Source: Variovorax paradoxus (GTDB lineage: Bacteria; Pseudomonadota; Gammaproteobacteria; Burkholderiales; Burkholderiaceae_C). From it: a stretch of DNA of 64,000 bases. The number at the start of each line of letters is the position of its first letter. Within the stretch, counting starts at the first letter, position 1. Under the pieces are notes generated by a model. It was not told the DNA's origin. It was given only the letters and a program-made list of their open reading frames with translations, and did not search any database. The stretch spans positions 3,100,001 through 3,164,000 of the forward strand of contig NZ_CP046622.1 of NCBI RefSeq assembly GCF_009755665.1, given 5' to 3'. Positions 1-8,546 of the stretch are shown here, in pieces. The translations under genes were made by a program, and so were the position numbers.

Positions 1-674
1 AAGACAGCGGCACCCTCTCCATTGCCACCACCCACACCCAGGCGCGCTACGTGCTGCCGGTACCGGTGGCCAGGCTGCGCGAGGCTTACCCCAAGGTGAA
101 CGTGAGCCTGCACCAGGGCTCGCCCGACCAGGTGGCGCGCATGGTGATCGACGAAATTGCCGAGGTGGGCATTGCGACCGAATCGCTCGCGGACTACACC
201 GAGCTCGTGACCCTGCCCTGCTACGAATGGCAGCACGTGCTGGTGCTCCCCAAAGACCACCCGCTGGCCGCCAAGGAGCGCGTCTCGCTCGAAGACCTGG
301 CACACGAGCCCATCATTACCTACCACCCGTCGTTCACTGGCCGCACGCGCATCGACCACGCGTTTGCGCAGAAAAAGCTCACGCCGCGCATCGCGCTCGA
401 AGCCATCGACTCCGACGTGATCAAGACCTATGTGCGCCTTGGCCTGGGCGTGGGCATCGTGGCCGAGATGGCGGTGCGCGACGAGTCGAACGCCGATCTC
501 GTGGTGCGCCCCATGGGCCATGTGTTCGGCCAGAACATTGCCCGCGTGGCGTTCAAGCGCAGCGCCTACCTTCGCAACTTCGTCTTCAAGTTTGCCGAGC
601 TGCTGTCCGACCGGCTCGACCGCAACCTGATTGCCAAGGCCCTGAGCGGCCATCAGCAAGACTACGATCTTTGA
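1..674 (+). CDS. cysB: CysB-family LysR-type transcriptional regulator, C-terminal part (5' end outside window)
   Basis: The reading frame is open from base 3, so the gene starts before the window. The 223 visible residues correspond to the effector-binding domain of CysB/Cbl regulators; the N-terminal helix-turn-helix of about 100 residues is missing. The first visible block, ending TTHTQARYVLP, is the sulfate/thiosulfate and N-acetylserine pocket signature of CysB, and HQGSP follows about 20 residues later as in CysB. CysB proteins activate sulfur assimilation genes in the cytoplasm. Family assignment is firm; whether it is CysB proper or a Cbl-like paralogue cannot be decided from the fragment. 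Confidence 0.88.
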   Translation, partial: DSGTLSIATTHTQARYVLPVPVARLREAYPKVNVSLHQGSPDQVARMVIDEIAEVGIATESLADYTELVTLPCYEWQHVLVLPKDHPLAAKERVSLEDLAHEPIITYHPSFTGRTRIDHAFAQKKLTPRIALEAIDSDVIKTYVRLGLGVGIVAEMAVRDESNADLVVRPMGHVFGQNIARVAFKRSAYLRNFVFKFAELLSDRLDRNLIAKALSGHQQDYDL

Positions 675-706
675 TATTTCAGCAGACCCAGCTTCCGACC
701 ACGACC

Positions 707-1882
707 ATGAGCACCGTTCTTTCCGCCCCCCGCACGCCGGAGATCACCACTAAGCTGCCCGCCGTCGGCACCACCATCTTCACCGTGATGTCCGCGCTGG
801 CAACCGAGAAGAACGCTGTCAACCTCGGCCAGGGCTTCCCCGACTTCAACTGCGACCCGAAGCTGCTTGAAGACGTGACGGCCGCCATGGCCGCAGGCCA
901 CAACCAATATCCGCCTATGCCCGGCATTCCGGCGCTGCGCGAAGCCATTGCCGGCAAGATTGCCGCGCTCTACGGCCACAGCTACAACGCTGCCACCGAG
1001 ATCACGGTAACCGCGGGCGCCACGCAGGCGATCATCACGGCCATTCTTGCAGTGGTGCGCACGGGCGACGAGGTGATTGTTCTGGAGCCCTGCTATGACA
1101 GCTACGTGCCCAACATCGAACTCGCAGGCGGCAGTGTGGTGCGCGTTCCGCTCACGCCGGGCACCTTCCGGCCCGACTTCGACAAGATTGCCGCGGCGCT
1201 CTCGCCGCGCACGCGCGCCATCATCGTCAACACGCCGCACAACCCGAGCGCCACCATCTGGACCGCGGCCGAAATGCGCAAGCTCGAAGAGCTGCTGGCC
1301 CCGACCGACGTGTTCGTGATTGCCGACGAGGTTTACGAGCACATGATCTACGACGGCGCACAGCACGAAAGCGTGGCCCGCTTCCCGGGCCTTGCGGCAC
1401 GCAGCTTCATCGTGAGCAGCTTCGGCAAGACCTATCACGTCACCGGCTGGAAGGTCGGCTTCGTGGCGGCACCGGCGCCGCTCATGGCGGAATTCCGCAA
1501 AGTGCACCAGTTCAACGTTTTCACGGTGAACACACCCATGCAGCATGCGCTCGCGCAGTACATGGCCGACCCGAAGCCCTACCTCGAGCTTCCGGCCTTC
1601 TACCAGCACAAGCGCGACCTTTTTGCCGCAGGGCTCGCTGAGAAGACCCGCTTCAAGCTGCTGCGCAGCGAGGGAAGCTATTTCCAGTGCGTCGATATCT
1701 CGGCAGTCAGCGACCTGTCCGAAGCCGACTTCTGCCTCTGGCTCACCAGCGAGATCGGCGTGGCGGCCATTCCGCTGTCGGCGTTCTACGGCAACGGCTT
1801 CGACCAGCGCGTGGTCCGCTTCTGCTTCGCCAAGAAGGATGAGACGCTGATTTCCGCTCTCGACCGTCTTGCGCGGCTCTGA
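707..1882 (+). CDS. PLP-dependent methionine aminotransferase (YbdL-like)
   Basis: A 391-residue fold-type I aminotransferase. Visible landmarks are GQGFPDF near residue 41, the substrate loop NTPHNPSA at 175-182, DEVYE at 207-211 and the Schiff-base lysine in SSFGKTYHVTGWK (Lys241). The length and the HVTGW block fit the YbdL/kynurenine-aminotransferase-like group, which transaminates methionine and aromatic amino acids (family knowledge). ATG 707 is chosen because homologous sequence begins there; the longer in-frame extension runs through the upstream regulator gene in another frame. It follows the CysB-like gene by 32 bp, consistent with a sulfur amino-acid role, which is an inference. 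Confidence 0.85.
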   Translation: MSTVLSAPRTPEITTKLPAVGTTIFTVMSALATEKNAVNLGQGFPDFNCDPKLLEDVTAAMAAGHNQYPPMPGIPALREAIAGKIAALYGHSYNAATEITVTAGATQAIITAILAVVRTGDEVIVLEPCYDSYVPNIELAGGSVVRVPLTPGTFRPDFDKIAAALSPRTRAIIVNTPHNPSATIWTAAEMRKLEELLAPTDVFVIADEVYEHMIYDGAQHESVARFPGLAARSFIVSSFGKTYHVTGWKVGFVAAPAPLMAEFRKVHQFNVFTVNTPMQHALAQYMADPKPYLELPAFYQHKRDLFAAGLAEKTRFKLLRSEGSYFQCVDISAVSDLSEADFCLWLTSEIGVAAIPLSAFYGNGFDQRVVRFCFAKKDETLISALDRLARL

Positions 1883-2017
1883 ACAGACTGGCGCGGCTCC
1901 CAGGCCGACGCTGACGGTAGGACAGTCCTGACCGCCGAAGGAGCGGCTTTCCGGCGTGTCTTGCGCCCCTGGACAACGAGGATCGGTGCTCGTAACAACA
2001 ACGTCCAGGAGAAAAGC

Positions 2018-2176
2018 ATGTCCCTCTCGTTCATTCTGCTGATCATTCTGATCTTGCTGCTGATCGGCGCGCTGCCGAGCTGGGGTTACAGCCGAAGCTG
2101 GGGCTACGGGCCGAGCGGTGGCCTGGGCCTTGTCCTGGTGATCGTGATCATCCTGGTGCTCATGGGACGCATATAG
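2018..2176 (+). CDS. DUF3309 family small membrane protein
   Basis: This 52-residue protein has two hydrophobic segments (about residues 4-17 and 36-50) separated by a Gly/Ser/Trp/Tyr-rich turn containing two SWGY-like repeats. This is the typical make-up of DUF3309 proteins, small inner-membrane proteins of unknown function common in proteobacteria. An AGGAG-like ribosome site lies about 8 bases before the ATG (ccaggagaaaagc). It is monocistronic, followed directly by a strong hairpin terminator. Confidence 0.75.
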   Translation: MSLSFILLIILILLLIGALPSWGYSRSWGYGPSGGLGLVLVIVIILVLMGRI

Positions 2177-2202
2177 CGCTTCCGCGTATTTCTCGCACCT
2201 AA

Positions 2203-2232
2203 AAGAAGCCCGCGCAAGCGGGCTTCTTTTTT
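2203..2232. terminator. Bidirectional intrinsic terminator between DUF3309 gene and hrpA
   Basis: A perfect 11-bp stem (2203-2213 with 2218-2228) has a GCAA tetraloop and is followed by a run of T. The run of A before the stem makes it usable from both strands, so it can end both the DUF3309 transcript and the converging hrpA transcript. Confidence 0.9.
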
Positions 2233-2245
2233 GCCGCCCTGCCCC

Positions 2246-5200
2246 TCAGGCCTGCAGCTGGGCCCAGGCCTTGTCCAGCCGCTTGATGCTCACCGGCTGC
2301 GGTGTGCGCAGCTCCTGTGCAAAAAAGCTCACGCGAAGCTCTTCGAGCAGCCAGCGAAACTCGAGCATGCGATCGTCCACCGCGCCCTTGCGCTCCGCCA
2401 CCAGCCGCCAGTAGCGCTGCTCCTGCGGGCGAAGCTCGGCCAGCTTGGCAGCGTCGCGCGCCGGGTCCGCGCGCAGCTTGTCGAGCCTCAGCACGATCGC
2501 CTTGAGGTACCGCGCGAAATGCTGCAGCTGCGTCCACGGTGCATCGGCGATGAAGCGCTTGCCCACAAGGCGTTGCAGCTGCTGCGCGGCGTCTTGCACG
2601 GCCTCGGGCTGGATCTTTGTGTCCTTGATCTTGCGCGCGGCAGCCGCGTATTCGACCAGGATGGTCGATGCCAGCCGCGCCACCTCGTTCGCAATCAGCG
2701 TGAGGCGGCCCCGGCCCTCTTCGAGCCGCCGCTTGAAGGCAAATTCATCGGTGGGCAGTGGCTCCTGAAGAAACGCGCGATCGATCGCCACGTCGATGAT
2801 CTGCGTGCGCAACTCCTCCGATGTGCCGAGCGGCATGTAGGCCACCGCCATCTTCTGCAGATCGGGGATGTTCTTCTCGAGGTACTTGAGCGCGTCTTTC
2901 AGTTGCAGCGCAAACAGCCTGCGCAGGCCGGCGCGGTGCTTTGCGGCGGCCACGGCGGGTTCGTCGAACACTTCGATGGTGACGGCATCGCCCTCGTCGC
3001 GCAGCGCCGGAAATCCAATAAGCGACTGCGATCCGCGGCGCACTTCCATCAGTTCGGGCAGCTCACCGAAACTCCAGCTCGTGTAGCGCTGGCCGGCGGG
3101 CAAGCTCGGCGCGGCCGGTGCCGGCGCGGCGGCATTGCCCTTGGCCTGCGCGCGCCCATCGCTGCCGTCCGCCGGCTTTCGCTCCGCAGACGCCTTGACG
3201 TTGAGGCCCGCCAGCGCCTGGAAGGCGCCGCGAGCCTGCGCACCCAGTTCGGCCTTGAGTGCGCCCAGGTTGCGGCCCATGCCAAGCTGGCGCCCGTGCT
3301 CGTCCACGATGCGCAGGTTCATGAACAGGTGCGGCGGCAGCATGTCGAGCTTGAAGTCGGCGCGCTTCACGTCGATGCTCGTGGCATCGCGCACGCGCTT
3401 GAGCAGCACGTCGGTCAACGAGCCGTGGCCGAACACCTCGGGCGCCGAGAGTTCTTCCGCCAGCTTGGCCGCCGAATCGGGCAGCGGCACGAGGCGCGAG
3501 CGCGGGCGTTGCGGCAGGCTCTTGAGCAGCGCCTGGATCTTGTCCTTGAGCATGCCGGTAACCAGCCATTCGCAGCGCTCTTCGCTCACCTGGTTGAGCA
3601 CGAAGAGCGGCACGCTCACCGTGAGGCCGTCCTTCGCGTCGCCCGGCCCGTGCAGGTAGCTCGCGGCACAGTCGACGCCGCCGAGCCGCAGCGTGGGCGG
3701 AAACGCCTGCGTGGTGATGCCCGCGGCCTGGTGGCGCATCAGCTCCTCGCGCGTCAGGTACAGCAGGCGCGGCTGCTCCTTCGAGGCATGGCGGTACCAG
3801 TTCTCGAAGGTGATGCCGCTCGCCACGTCGGCGGGCAGCTGCGCGTCGTAGAAGGCGAAGATCAGCTCTTCATCGACCAGCACGTCTTGCCGGCGCGCCT
3901 TGTGCTCCAGCCCCTCGACCTCGCGCACCAGCTTGCGGTTGGCGGTGAGGAACGGGAACTTGCTTTCCCACTGCCCGCCGACCAGCGCCTCGCGAATGAA
4001 GATCTCGCGCGCCGCCACCGGATCGACCTTGGTGAAATCGACGCGGCGCCCGCTGTAGACGACCAGCCCATAAAGCGTTGCGCGCTCCAGCGCGGAAACC
4101 TGCGCGCCCTTCTTCTCCCAGTGCGGATCGAGAAGCTGCTTCTTCAGCAGATGGCCGGCCACCTGTTCGAGCCACTGCGGCTCGATGTTGGCAATGCCTC
4201 GACCGAAGAGCCGCGTGGTCTCGACCAGTTCGGCCGCAACAATCCAGCGGCCGGGCTTTTTCTTCAGGTGCGCACCCGGATGCCGATAGAACTTGATGCC
4301 GCGCGCACCCAGGTACGCCTCGTCGTCTTCGAGCTTCCAGCCCACGTTGCCGAGCAGGCCCGCGATCATCGACAGGTGCAGCGGTTCGTAGCCCGCGGGC
4401 TCCGCGTTGATGCGCCACTTGTGTTCGGTCACGACCGTAAGCAGCTGCGAATGGATGTCGCGCCATTCGCGCACGCGGCGGATGTTGATGAAGTTCTGGC
4501 GCAGCAGCTGCTCGTACTGGCGGTTGCTCAGCTTGTGCGTATCGCCATGCCCGCCGCGCGCATCGCCGATCCATTTCCACAGCCGCAGGTAGCCGCTGAA
4601 CTCGCTCTTCTCGTCGTCGAATTTGGAGTGCGCCTGGTCGGCCTGCTGCTGCGCATCCATCGGGCGGTCGCGCACGTCCTGCACGCTGAGGGCGGATGCG
4701 ATGACGAGCACCTCTTCGAGCGCGCCACGCGTTCGCGCCTCCAGGATCATCCGTCCGACGCGCGGGTCGAGCGGTAGCTTGGCCAGCTCGGCACCGGTGG
4801 CGGTGAGTTCGTTGGCATCGTCGACCGCGCCCAGCTCGTTCAGCAGCTGGTAGCCGTCGGCAATCGCCCGCGGCGAAGGTGCTTCGAGAAACGGAAAGCG
4901 CGCCACATCGCCCAGGCGCAGCGACTTCATGCGCAAGATGACGCCGGCCAGCGATGAACGCAGGATCTCGGGGTCGGTAAAACGCGGCCGGCCTTCGAAG
5001 TCCTTTTCGTCGTAAAGCCGAATGCAGATGCCGTTCGCTACGCGCCCGCAGCGGCCCGCGCGCTGGTTGGCCGCGGCCTGGCTGATCGGCTCGACCAGCA
5101 ATTGCTCGACCTTGCTGCGGAAGCTGTAGCGCTTGACGCGCGCCGTGCCGGTGTCGATCACATAGCGGATGCCCGGCACGGTGAGCGAGGTTTCGGCCAC

Positions 5201-6115
5201 GTTGGTGGCCAGCACGATGCGCCGGCCCGTGTGGCCGTCGAAGATGCGGTCCTGCTCGGGGCCCGAGAGACGCGCGAACAGCGGCAGCACCTCGGCATTG
5301 CGCAACAGCGGCTGGTGGCTCAGGTGGCGACGCAAATGGTCCGCAGCCTCGCGGATCTCGCGCTCGCCAGGCAGAAAAACGAGGATGTCGCCCGCGTTGT
5401 GCGGATCGCGCCAGAGCTCATCGACGGCATCTGCAATCGCGTCGTTCAGGTCATGTTCGCGCGACTCCTCAAAGGGTCGATAACGCTGCTCGACTGGGAA
5501 AGTACGGCCCGACACGTAGATGATCGGCGCTGGCCCCTTGCCCGATGCGAAGTGCTGCGCAAAGCGGTCGGCATCGATGGTGGCCGAGGTCACGATCACC
5601 TTCAGGTCGGGCCGGCGCGGAAGAATCTCGCGCAGGTAGCCGAGCAGGAAGTCGATGTTGAGCGAGCGCTCGTGCGCCTCGTCGATGATCAGCGTGTCGT
5701 AGGCCTTCAGCAGCGGATCGGTCTGCGTCTCCGCCAGCAGGATGCCGTCGGTCATGAGCTTGACCGAGGCGTCGCGGCTCAGCCGGTCCTGAAAGCGCAC
5801 CTTGAAGCCGACCACGTCGCCCAGTGGCGTTTTCAGCTCTTCGGCAATGCGCTTGGCCACCGAGCTCGCGGCGATGCGGCGCGGCTGCGTGTGGCCGATG
5901 AGCCGCCCCTTGCCCGGCGGTGCGTTGAGCTTGCCGCGGCCGAGCGCCAGCGCGATCTTCGGCAGTTGCGTGGTCTTGCCCGAGCCCGTTTCGCCGCAGA
6001 CGATCACCACCTGGTGCGCCTCGATGGCGGCCATGATTTCATCGCGCCGGCCGGAGACCGGGAGCGACTCGGGAAAGTCGATGCGCAAGGGAGCGGAAGG
6101 TGTCGTGGTCGTCAA
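2246..6115 (-). CDS. hrpA: ATP-dependent RNA helicase HrpA (DEAH box)
   Basis: About 1289 residues, the normal size for HrpA. In order: Walker A GETGSGKT (41-48), DEAH (145-148), the QRAGRCGR-type motif VI, helicase-associated domain, OB region and the long C-terminal DUF3418 region. It unwinds RNA; in Enterobacteria HrpA rescues stalled or collided ribosomes and matures fimbrial mRNA (family knowledge). I chose the TTG at 6115, giving an N-terminus TTTTPSAPLRIDF just before the conserved region. The 30 codons upstream are Arg/Ala-rich and look like non-coding GC-rich sequence. The start has no clear ribosome site, so it is uncertain; the rest is firm. Confidence 0.92.
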   Translation of the reverse strand: MTTTTPSAPLRIDFPESLPVSGRRDEIMAAIEAHQVVIVCGETGSGKTTQLPKIALALGRGKLNAPPGKGRLIGHTQPRRIAASSVAKRIAEELKTPLGDVVGFKVRFQDRLSRDASVKLMTDGILLAETQTDPLLKAYDTLIIDEAHERSLNIDFLLGYLREILPRRPDLKVIVTSATIDADRFAQHFASGKGPAPIIYVSGRTFPVEQRYRPFEESREHDLNDAIADAVDELWRDPHNAGDILVFLPGEREIREAADHLRRHLSHQPLLRNAEVLPLFARLSGPEQDRIFDGHTGRRIVLATNVAETSLTVPGIRYVIDTGTARVKRYSFRSKVEQLLVEPISQAAANQRAGRCGRVANGICIRLYDEKDFEGRPRFTDPEILRSSLAGVILRMKSLRLGDVARFPFLEAPSPRAIADGYQLLNELGAVDDANELTATGAELAKLPLDPRVGRMILEARTRGALEEVLVIASALSVQDVRDRPMDAQQQADQAHSKFDDEKSEFSGYLRLWKWIGDARGGHGDTHKLSNRQYEQLLRQNFINIRRVREWRDIHSQLLTVVTEHKWRINAEPAGYEPLHLSMIAGLLGNVGWKLEDDEAYLGARGIKFYRHPGAHLKKKPGRWIVAAELVETTRLFGRGIANIEPQWLEQVAGHLLKKQLLDPHWEKKGAQVSALERATLYGLVVYSGRRVDFTKVDPVAAREIFIREALVGGQWESKFPFLTANRKLVREVEGLEHKARRQDVLVDEELIFAFYDAQLPADVASGITFENWYRHASKEQPRLLYLTREELMRHQAAGITTQAFPPTLRLGGVDCAASYLHGPGDAKDGLTVSVPLFVLNQVSEERCEWLVTGMLKDKIQALLKSLPQRPRSRLVPLPDSAAKLAEELSAPEVFGHGSLTDVLLKRVRDATSIDVKRADFKLDMLPPHLFMNLRIVDEHGRQLGMGRNLGALKAELGAQARGAFQALAGLNVKASAERKPADGSDGRAQAKGNAAAPAPAAPSLPAGQRYTSWSFGELPELMEVRRGSQSLIGFPALRDEGDAVTIEVFDEPAVAAAKHRAGLRRLFALQLKDALKYLEKNIPDLQKMAVAYMPLGTSEELRTQIIDVAIDRAFLQEPLPTDEFAFKRRLEEGRGRLTLIANEVARLASTILVEYAAAARKIKDTKIQPEAVQDAAQQLQRLVGKRFIADAPWTQLQHFARYLKAIVLRLDKLRADPARDAAKLAELRPQEQRYWRLVAERKGAVDDRMLEFRWLLEELRVSFFAQELRTPQPVSIKRLDKAWAQLQA

Positions 6116-6511
6116 GGGAAAAGCTATTCGCGATGCGCGGCGGGCAAACCGTCGATTATCGGCGCGCACCGCCACTGTTGCACGCCTCCGACAATGCGCG
6201 GCCATTGCGCAACACGTCGAGTAAATAGTCTTTACTCAACTACACCCTACCGCTACGATTGCGCCCCATGACCTCCTTCCTCGTACCCCCCACTTTGCGC
6301 AGCCGCCGCGCAAGCCATGCCTCGGTGCATGGCGGGGTCGAGCTGCCGCGTCCGGCCTGAAGAAGAAGCCCGCGCGTCCGTTGCACCGGACGCCCTGCTC
6401 GCTTCCACGGCCGAAGCGCAGCAACCGACCCTTTCACAGCGTCTGCATTGCCGCCTCCTCGCCCGCGAGGGAGCGCCGGCTTCTTCATTTTCGTTTTATT
6501 CAAGAATTTCC
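6116..6511 (+). other. Long leader region with putative leader peptide and long-range hairpin
   Basis: A 396-bp stretch between the divergent hrpA and AAA+/M41 genes. It contains a possible 30-codon leader ORF (6268-6360, ATG after an AT-rich promoter-like stretch, ending at TGA). Two stops later GAAGAAGCC (6362-6370) is matched by its exact reverse complement GGCTTCTTC (6478-6486), which is followed by a T-rich run (ATTTTCGTTTTATT). A folded leader ending in a stem plus T-tract just before a gene is what an attenuator looks like, but no known riboswitch class could be recognised. No other gene is supported here. Confidence 0.35.
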
Positions 6512-8506
6512 ATGTCCAACGACATTCATCCAGACCTGCATGCGGTGCTCTCCGAGCGGACGCGCCATCTGCAGGCAGTTGCCCAGGCGCTCAAGACCGA
6601 GCTCTTCGGCATCGACGACAGCATCGACCGCGTGATCGATTCACTGCGGGCGTGGTACGTGTTTCCGCAACTCATCAGCCGCCCGGTCATCGTGTGCCTT
6701 TGGGGCCTCACGGGCACCGGCAAGACGCAGCTCGTGCGCAGGCTCGCGCAGCATCTGGGCTTTTACGACCGATTCATCGAAGTGCAGATGGACGGCTTCA
6801 GCCACGGTTCGGGCTACAGCAGCCGGGGTTCGATTTCGGCCATGCTGGCCGAATCGGGCATCGACGAAGGCACGCCGGGCATCCTGGTGCTCGACGAGTT
6901 CCAGCGCTTTCGCACGCTCCAGAGCAACGGCCACGACGCCAAGGTCGAACGCTACCAGGACGTGTGGGCACTGCTGTCCGATGGCCGGCTGCCGCCGGCG
7001 CTGTCGATGCTCGGCGAAATCGAGGCGTCGCTCGCCCAGGCCGAATATGAACAAGACCGCGACGGCCCGCCCGACAAAAAGAAGGCGAAGAAGCGCAAGC
7101 TTCACCTCGCGCCCTGGGAAGCGCAAGAGATCAAGCGCTGCCTCAAGCTGCCTGAAACGCTGCTGCAGATCATGGCCTGGAAGCCTTCCGAGGTGCATGC
7201 GCGGCTGCGCGCGTTCCGCGACACGCAGCAAAGCTGGGAGACCGACTACAGCAAGCTGCTGGTGTTCGTCTCGGGCAACCTCGACGAGATGTATGCCGAA
7301 ACCGCGCGCCGCGTGGAAGACTGCGACACCGATGCCGACATCTTCCACGCGCTGACCAGGAAGCTCTCTCTCATCGATGTGAAGAAGGCGCTGTCCGAAC
7401 GCTTCAAGCCCGAGCAGGTGGCGCGGCTGGGCAACAACCACGTCATCTATCCGTCGTTCAGCCGGGCCACCTATGTGCAGCTGATTCTGTCGATCTGCGA
7501 CCGATATGTGGAAGAGATCCGTGAAAGCTCGGGCGTGCGCTTCATGCTCGAGTCGAGCGTGTACGAGCAGATCTACGCCAATGCCGTTTTCCCGGCACAG
7601 GGCACGCGCCCGCTGTTCTCGTCCATCCACGCAATCCTGAGCGCGACGCTGGTCAACGCCGCGCTCTGGGCGCTGGAGCAAGGCGCGGACGGTTCGGAGC
7701 CGGTGTGGCTGTCGCTGGAAACGGCCGGGGACAAGGCCTTTATCGTGGCGCGGTACCGGAAAGGCAAGCGCGAGGCGCGCCGCAGCTTTGCGGTCACGCT
7801 CGAGCTCAACCGGCTCAAGCAGCGCTCGAACGAGGACTTTCGGGCCCTGCTGGCCGTGCACGAGGCGGGCCACGGCGTGGCCTACGGCCTGCTGTTCGGC
7901 CGCGCGCCGCAGGAGATCAAGATCAACGTCGCATCTTTCGAGGGCGGCTACAACAGCTACGAAGACCGCAAGGCATGGTCGCGGCAGAACCTGCGCGACC
8001 GTATCTGCGTCGGTCTGGCGGGCCGGGCCGCGGAGCGACTGGTGTTCGGCGAACAGGCCTGCACCTCGGGTGCGTCGCAAGACATCCGCCAGGCCACCGC
8101 TTTCGCCGCGCAGTACGTGCGCCACTACGCCTTCGGCACGCGGCTGAGCCGCACCGACGTGGCCAACGACGCCGAGGACAACCTCAACACCGACCTGAAG
8201 GCCACGAACCCGGAGATCGAGGCGCTGCTGGCGCAGGAGCATGCACGCGCACTGGCGCTGCTCGAGGCGCACACGCCGGCCTTCATGGCCGTGGTCGATG
8301 CGCTGATGCGCGAAGGCTCCGTGGCGCCCTCGCAGCTGGCTGAAATGCTCGACCTGCCCGCCGACTCGGGCGAATCGACCGACGCCTATGCCGCGCTGCT
8401 GGCCACCTTCAGGGCGCGCAAGCTGCCCGGCTCGGAACCTGCCGCAGCGCCGGGCGGCCCCGTGGCGGGGGCCAGTGCCGCCCGGCTGCTGCGCGCGTTG
8501 GCCTGA
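6512..8506 (+). CDS. Chimeric soluble AAA+ ATPase / M41 (FtsH-type) zinc metallopeptidase
   Basis: A 664-residue protein with two recognisable halves. The N-terminal AAA+ module has Walker A GLTGTGKT (65-72), Walker B LVLDE (125-129), a sensor-1-like VFVSGN and a RFKPEQVARLG segment resembling ClpA/ClpB D2 rather than FtsH. The C-terminal half has the M41 signature: HEAGH (450-454), LAGRAAERLVFGE and GASQDI, whose Asp524 lies 70 residues after the second His, close to the spacing of the third zinc ligand in FtsH. A charged linker rich in Lys (about 190-200) splits the AAA+ part. There is no N-terminal membrane segment, unlike FtsH. An ATP-driven cytoplasmic protease is inferred. The ATG has only a weak ribosome site. 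Confidence 0.8.
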   Translation: MSNDIHPDLHAVLSERTRHLQAVAQALKTELFGIDDSIDRVIDSLRAWYVFPQLISRPVIVCLWGLTGTGKTQLVRRLAQHLGFYDRFIEVQMDGFSHGSGYSSRGSISAMLAESGIDEGTPGILVLDEFQRFRTLQSNGHDAKVERYQDVWALLSDGRLPPALSMLGEIEASLAQAEYEQDRDGPPDKKKAKKRKLHLAPWEAQEIKRCLKLPETLLQIMAWKPSEVHARLRAFRDTQQSWETDYSKLLVFVSGNLDEMYAETARRVEDCDTDADIFHALTRKLSLIDVKKALSERFKPEQVARLGNNHVIYPSFSRATYVQLILSICDRYVEEIRESSGVRFMLESSVYEQIYANAVFPAQGTRPLFSSIHAILSATLVNAALWALEQGADGSEPVWLSLETAGDKAFIVARYRKGKREARRSFAVTLELNRLKQRSNEDFRALLAVHEAGHGVAYGLLFGRAPQEIKINVASFEGGYNSYEDRKAWSRQNLRDRICVGLAGRAAERLVFGEQACTSGASQDIRQATAFAAQYVRHYAFGTRLSRTDVANDAEDNLNTDLKATNPEIEALLAQEHARALALLEAHTPAFMAVVDALMREGSVAPSQLAEMLDLPADSGESTDAYAALLATFRARKLPGSEPAAAPGGPVAGASAARLLRALA

Positions 8507-8546
8507 GCTGCGCGAACCTTCGTTCAAGAATGCACAATCACGCCCC

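Noticed and set aside
2231..4777. Long open frame of 848 codons antisense to hrpA
   Set aside because: It is a shadow of the hrpA coding sequence in high-GC DNA; no motif is recognisable and the hrpA frame on the other strand has all helicase motifs.
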